Position numbers and translations under genes: made by a program. Below, piece after piece: positions 15,534 to 18,890 of a stretch of 18,890 nucleotides of DNA (position 1 is its first letter; every line of letters starts with the position of its first letter). The stretch lies in assembly GCA_965365655.1 (NCBI GenBank), contig CBDUCN010000064.1:1-18890 (forward strand). Direction: 5' to 3'. The notes beneath the pieces are model-generated. The model searched no databases. It had not been told where the DNA came from and saw nothing but the letters and a program-made list of their open reading frames with translations. The stretch comes from JBFHNV01 sp965365655. Its GTDB lineage: Bacteria; Pseudomonadota; Gammaproteobacteria; HK1.

Positions 15534-18095
15534 ATGGTCGCCGCCGCCCACACCCCGATGATGCAGCAGTACCTGCGCATCAAGGGCGAGCACGCGCAGA
15601 CGCTGCTGTTCTACCGCATGGGGGACTTCTACGAGCTGTTCTACGACGACGCGCGGCGCGCCGCGGAGCTGCTGGACATCGCGCTGACCGCCCGCGGGCA
15701 GTCCGCCGGCGAGCCGATCCCGATGGCCGGCGTGCCGGTGCACTCGGTGGAGGGCTACCTCGCGCGGCTGCTGGCGCTCGGTGAGTCGGTCGCGATCTGC
15801 GAGCAGATCGGCGACCCGGCGACCAGCAAGGGCCCGGTGGAGCGCGAGGTCACGCGCATCGTCACGCCGGGCACGGTCACCGACGACGCGCTGCTGGACG
15901 AGCGCCGCGAGACGCTGCTGGTGGCCATCGCGCGCGACGGCGACACGGCAGGGATCGCCGGGCTGGAGCTGGCCGCGGGGCGCTTCTTCTGCGAGCAGGT
16001 GTCCGCCGGCGACGCGCTGGACGCGGAGCTCGAGCGGCTGCAGCCCGCGGAGGTGCTGCTGTCGGAGGACAGCGCGCTGCCGCCGCGGCTGCGCGACCAT
16101 CCGGGGGTGCGCAGGCTGCCGCCGTGGCAGTTCGAGGCCCGCCGCGCGCGCGAGACCCTGTGCGCTCACTTCCGCGTCGCGAACCTGGACGGCTTCGGGC
16201 TGGCCGCGGCGCCGGTGGGCGTGACCGCCGCCGGCGCCCTGCTCGCGTACGCGCAGGACACCCAGCGCGGCGCGCTGCCCCACGTGTCGGGGCTGCGCGT
16301 CGAGGAGCGCGGCGCGACGCTGATCCTCGACGCCGACACGCGCCGCAACCTCGAGATCGCCCGCGCGTTCTCGGGCCACGACGCACACACGCTGTCCGGC
16401 GTGATGGACCGCACCGCGACGGCGATGGGCGGGCGGCTGCTGCGGCGCTGGCTCAACCAGCCGCTGCGCGACGTGGCCACGCTGACCGCGCGCCAGCACG
16501 TGGTCGGCGAGCTGCTGGACGCGGATTTCCAGGATCTGCGCACCAGCCTGCGGCGCGTGGGCGACCTCGAACGGGTGCTCGCGCGCGTCGCGCTGGGCAG
16601 CGCGCGGCCGCGCGACCTCGCCCAGCTCCGCGCGGGCCTCGCGGCGCTGCCGGAGCTGCAGGCGTCGCTCGAGCCCGTGCAGGCGCCGCGCATGCGCGCG
16701 CTGCTGGACGCGGCGCCGCCGTTTCCGGACCTGCACGCGCTGCTGGCCGGCGCGCTGGTCGAGAGCCCGCCGGCGCTGCTGCGCGACGGCGGCGTGATCG
16801 CGCCGGGCCACGACGCCGCCCTCGACGAGCTGCGGTCGTTGAGCGAGGACAGCGAGCGCTACCTCGCGCAGCTGGAGGTACGCGAGCGCGAGCGCACCGG
16901 CATCGGCAACCTGCGCCTCGGCTACAACCGGGTGCACGGCTACTACATCGAGCTCGGCCGCGCGCAGGCCGACAAGGCGCCGGTGGACTACGTGCGCCGG
17001 CAGACCCTGAAGAACGCCGAGCGCTACATCACGCCCGAGCTCAAGCGCTTCGAGGACAAGGTGCTGAGCGCCCGCGAGCGCGCGCTGGCGCTCGAGCGCG
17101 AGCTGTACGAGGCGCTGCTCGCGACCCTGCGCGAGTCGCTGTCGCCGCTGCAGCGCGCCGCGGCGGCGGTGGCCGAGATGGACGTGCTGGTGAACCTCGC
17201 CGAGCGCGCCGAGGCGCTGGACCTGCGGCCGCCCGCGCTCGTGGACAGCCCCGGCATCCACATCCGCGGCGGGCGCCACCCGGTCGTGGAGCAGGCGCTG
17301 GACGCGCCGTTCACGCCGAACGACATCGACCTCGACGACGGGCGCCGCATGCTGGTCGTGACCGGCCCGAACATGGGCGGCAAGTCCACGCTGATGCGCC
17401 AGACCGCGCTGATCGTGCTGCTCGCCCACACCGGCAGCTTCGTGCCCGCCGAGGAGGCGCGCATCGGGCCGGTGGACCGCATCTTCACCCGCATCGGCGC
17501 CGGCGACGACCTCGCGGGCGGACGCTCGACCTTCATGGTGGAGATGACCGAGACCGCGAACATCCTGCGCAACGCGACCGCGCAGAGCCTGGTGCTGCTC
17601 GACGAGGTCGGCCGCGGCACCGGCACCTACGACGGCATGTCGCTGGCCTGGGCGGCAGCCGTGGAGCTCGCGACCCGGGTGCGCGCGTTCACGCTGTTCG
17701 CGACCCACTACTTCGAGCTCACCGCGCTGCCGGAGCACCACGACGGCATCGCCAACGTGCACCTGGACGTACGCGAGCACGGCACGGACGTGGTGTTCCT
17801 GCACCGCGTGCGCGAGGGGCCCGCGAGCCGCAGCTACGGCCTGCAGGTCGCGGCGCTGGCCGGCGTCCCGGGGCACGTGATCGAGCGCGCGCGCAGCGTG
17901 CTGGAACGCCTCGAGCGCACCGGCCGCGACCCGGAGCCGCCGCCGGAGCACGACCAGCTCGCGCTGTTCACGCCGCCGGCACCGCCGCGCGCCGACCCGG
18001 TGCGCGAGCGCCTCGCCGATCTCGATCCCGACGGCCTCACGCCCCGCGAGGCGCTGGACGCGCTGTACGCGCTGAAGCGGCTGTCCGAGTCGTAG
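15534..18095 (+). CDS. mutS: DNA mismatch repair protein MutS
   Basis: Recognises mismatches and small loops and recruits MutL. It has 853 residues, the same as E. coli. The N-terminal domain has HTPMMQQYL and the mismatch-contacting Phe-x-Glu as GDFYE (Phe32, Glu34). Connector, lever and clamp domains follow, with NRVHGYYIEL in the clamp region. The ATPase has Walker A GPNMGGKST (611-619), Walker B LLDE (Asp690, Glu691), GRGTGTYDG and FATHYFEL. The tail holds a clean beta-clamp binding motif QLALF (808-812), then DPDGLTPREALDALYALKRL, the tetramerisation helix region. ATG 15534 fits the family N-terminus; the frame is open far upstream only as a shadow of htpG. It is divergent from htpG and near fdxA, as mutS and fdxA are in Pseudomonas. 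Confidence 0.98.
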   Translation: MVAAAHTPMMQQYLRIKGEHAQTLLFYRMGDFYELFYDDARRAAELLDIALTARGQSAGEPIPMAGVPVHSVEGYLARLLALGESVAICEQIGDPATSKGPVEREVTRIVTPGTVTDDALLDERRETLLVAIARDGDTAGIAGLELAAGRFFCEQVSAGDALDAELERLQPAEVLLSEDSALPPRLRDHPGVRRLPPWQFEARRARETLCAHFRVANLDGFGLAAAPVGVTAAGALLAYAQDTQRGALPHVSGLRVEERGATLILDADTRRNLEIARAFSGHDAHTLSGVMDRTATAMGGRLLRRWLNQPLRDVATLTARQHVVGELLDADFQDLRTSLRRVGDLERVLARVALGSARPRDLAQLRAGLAALPELQASLEPVQAPRMRALLDAAPPFPDLHALLAGALVESPPALLRDGGVIAPGHDAALDELRSLSEDSERYLAQLEVRERERTGIGNLRLGYNRVHGYYIELGRAQADKAPVDYVRRQTLKNAERYITPELKRFEDKVLSARERALALERELYEALLATLRESLSPLQRAAAAVAEMDVLVNLAERAEALDLRPPALVDSPGIHIRGGRHPVVEQALDAPFTPNDIDLDDGRRMLVVTGPNMGGKSTLMRQTALIVLLAHTGSFVPAEEARIGPVDRIFTRIGAGDDLAGGRSTFMVEMTETANILRNATAQSLVLLDEVGRGTGTYDGMSLAWAAAVELATRVRAFTLFATHYFELTALPEHHDGIANVHLDVREHGTDVVFLHRVREGPASRSYGLQVAALAGVPGHVIERARSVLERLERTGRDPEPPPEHDQLALFTPPAPPRADPVRERLADLDPDGLTPREALDALYALKRLSES

Positions 18096-18115
18096 GCTTC
18101 GCCGCGCGGAGCAGG

Positions 18116-18135
18116 GCTCGCGAACGCTCGCGAGC
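18116..18135. terminator. Hairpin between convergent mutS and thioesterase genes
   Basis: A perfect 7-bp stem (GCTCGCG, 18116-18122, with CGCGAGC, 18129-18135) and six-base loop lies in the 49-base gap between the two stop codons, so it could act for both strands. No T-tract follows on either side. Confidence 0.4.
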
Positions 18136-18144
18136 ACCCGGGGG

Positions 18145-18576
18145 TCAACCCGCGAGGATGCGCTCGAACGCGCTGCGGATGCGCGCCGGGATCGGCGTCG
18201 GGCGCATGTCGGCGCGGTTCACGAAGACGTGCACGAAGAAGCCGGCCGCCGCGGCCTCGTGCTCGCCGTCGCGGAAGATCCCGACCTCGTAGCGCACGCT
18301 GGAGTTGCCCAGGCGGCCGATGCGCAGCCCGGCGTCCACCGTGTCGGGATAGGCCACCGACGCGAAGTAGCGGCAGCCGCTCTCGGCGGTGATCCCGATG
18401 ACCTCGTCGCGCTCGATGTCCAGGCCGCCCTCGTCGATCAGGTAGCGGTTCACGACCGTGTCGATCCACGAGTAGTAGACGACGTTGTTGACGTGCCCGT
18501 AGAGGTCGTTGTCCATCCAGCGCGTCGGGATGGCGAGGAAGTGCGGGTAGTCGGCGCGGGTCGGGCGATCGGACAT
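18145..18576 (-). CDS. Acyl-CoA thioesterase, 4HBT hotdog-fold family
   Basis: Small cytosolic hotdog-fold hydrolase of 143 residues, likely cleaving acyl-CoA or related thioesters. The signature TRWMDNDLYGHVNN (18-31) matches the 4-hydroxybenzoyl-CoA thioesterase/YbgC pattern D-x-D-x-x-G-H-V-x-N, with Asp24 at the position of the catalytic aspartate. Further on, SVRYEVGIFRDGEHEAAAAGFFVHVFVNR is the usual central-to-last strand region. Substrate cannot be told; the protein is closer to general 4HBT proteins than to the Tol-Pal-linked YbgC, and there are no tol genes here. The ATG at 18576 is the first start before the motif. It is convergent with mutS and divergent from fdxA, so it probably forms its own transcript. 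Confidence 0.9.
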   Translation of the reverse strand: MSDRPTRADYPHFLAIPTRWMDNDLYGHVNNVVYYSWIDTVVNRYLIDEGGLDIERDEVIGITAESGCRYFASVAYPDTVDAGLRIGRLGNSSVRYEVGIFRDGEHEAAAAGFFVHVFVNRADMRPTPIPARIRSAFERILAG

Positions 18577-18606
18577 GGGCGGCTTCGACAGGTGGTGGAG
18601 ACCGGG

Positions 18607-18612
18607 ATGTTA
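18607..18612 (-). promoter_or_regulatory. Weak -10-like element for the thioesterase gene
   Basis: Minus-strand TAACAT (four of six) lies 30 bases before the ATG, in otherwise extremely GC-rich sequence. No -35 is visible. Confidence 0.25.
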
Positions 18613-18685
18613 GTGGCTCGCCCGGGCGCGCGGCGAGCGCGCGAGGGCAGCCGCCGCCGGCGCGCGGGGGCAAGGGCCCGCGACG

Positions 18686-18718
18686 CCGGGCCGGGGCCGG
18701 CCGCCGCTGCCGGCCCGG
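18686..18718. repeat. GC-only inverted repeat in the thioesterase-fdxA gap
   Basis: CCGGGCCGG (18686-18694) and CCGGCCCGG (18710-18718) form a perfect 9-bp inverted repeat with a 15-base centre that itself holds GGCCGGCC. It lies in the 235-base divergent gap. It may be an RNA hairpin or a protein site, or simply a product of extreme GC content. Confidence 0.35.
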
Positions 18719-18773
18719 ACGCGCTTCCCCGCCCTGCCGCGTGCGATCCCTACCACCCGCGGAACCCCGGCGT

Positions 18774-18779
18774 TATCAT
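18774..18779 (+). promoter_or_regulatory. Candidate -10 element for fdxA
   Basis: TATCAT (five of six) lies 32 bases before the fdxA ATG. The upstream hexamer at 18-base spacing (CTACCA) matches the -35 consensus at only three positions, so an activator may be needed. Confidence 0.4.
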
Positions 18780-18811
18780 CGGCCGCGTTTCGCCCCAACG
18801 CCGAGCCCGCC

Positions 18812-18890
18812 ATGACCTTCGTCGTCACCGAGCAGTGCATCAAGTGCAAGTACACGGACTGCGTGGAGGTGTGTCCCGTGGACTGCTTCC
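18812..18890 (+). CDS. fdxA: 7Fe ferredoxin FdxA, 5' part only (cut by window edge)
   Basis: Small soluble electron carrier with one [3Fe-4S] and one [4Fe-4S] cluster. Only the first 26 residues are in the window. They match Azotobacter vinelandii ferredoxin I nearly residue for residue, including CIKCKYTDCVEVCPVDCF with Cys9, Cys12, Cys17, Cys21 and Cys25. In that family the first and third of these bind the 3Fe cluster and the second the 4Fe cluster, while the fourth is a 3Fe or 4Fe ligand by pattern and the fifth is free. The ATG at 18812 gives the standard N-terminus. In Pseudomonas fdxA directly follows mutS, and here a thioesterase gene on the other strand separates them. Confidence 0.93.
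   Translation, partial: MTFVVTEQCIKCKYTDCVEVCPVDCF

Noticed and set aside
13899..18137. A 1412-codon minus-strand open frame spanning mutS and running into htpG.
   Set aside because: It is antisense to the complete mutS and out of frame with htpG. Its product is a low-complexity Arg/His/Gln/Ala-rich chain without domains, a usual artefact of very high GC codon use.
18610..18855. An 81-codon minus-strand frame over the fdxA start.
   Set aside because: It overlaps the clear ferredoxin N-terminus antisense, has no domain, and is better explained as a shadow in GC-rich intergenic sequence.
1..18890. tRNA or other RNA genes, CRISPR arrays, insertion sequences, prophage or integration sites.
   Set aside because: Reading both strands I found no cloverleaf-like or array-like structure, transposase, integrase or flanking direct repeats, and the gaps between genes are short.

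Overview
This window is a very GC-rich (roughly 70% or more by eye, not counted), densely packed bacterial chromosome segment. It carries eleven complete protein genes, the start of a twelfth at the right edge, and no RNA genes, insertion sequences or CRISPR arrays that I can see. Protein families and gene order point to a Gammaproteobacterium. The AlaC, PrmB and MutS proteins resemble their E. coli counterparts closely, a prmB–aroC pair is present, and mutS lies close to fdxA as it does in Pseudomonas. A GC-rich, non-enteric lineage such as the Ectothiorhodospiraceae/Chromatiales is my best guess, but that is inference.

Left part (57-2587, minus): alaC (aminotransferase) and hom (homoserine dehydrogenase) form a translationally coupled pair with a 4-base overlap and a strong internal ribosome binding site. 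Divergent from them is tldD (2754-4214, plus), a TldD metallopeptidase. It ends 18 bases from a convergent MFS transporter gene (4233-5483, minus). That transporter gene lies just downstream of leuC (5539-6951, minus), which has no leuD beside it.

Central part (7089-13362, minus): a tight run of five genes reading, in transcription order, GAF/HD-GYP phosphohydrolase, prmB (ribosomal protein L3 glutamine methyltransferase), a cytosolic Ser/Thr protein kinase fused to a C-terminal cyclic-nucleotide-binding domain, aroC (chorismate synthase) and an HcaT-type MFS transporter. Gaps are 37, 22, 19 and 19 bases. The two signalling proteins placed around the conserved prmB–aroC core are the least ordinary part of the window. 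A 9-bp hairpin after the transporter and a TAGAAT element before leuC separate this run from leuC.

Right part: htpG (13445-15343, minus) and mutS (15534-18095, plus) diverge from a 190-base region that carries a good candidate heat-shock (sigma-32) promoter for htpG. A small 4HBT-family thioesterase (18145-18576, minus) sits between mutS and the start of a 7Fe ferredoxin gene, fdxA (18812 onward, plus), cut by the window edge.

Most of the window is housekeeping metabolism, protein quality control and DNA repair. I see no convincing undescribed multi-gene system. The best lead is the kinase–cyclic-nucleotide-binding fusion with its HD-GYP neighbour. Several genes start with GTG, many lack an obvious Shine-Dalgarno, and many gene starts are preceded by an isolated AT-rich -10-like hexamer. 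No gene-free stretch exceeds 300 bases; bases 1-56 hold nothing I can call.
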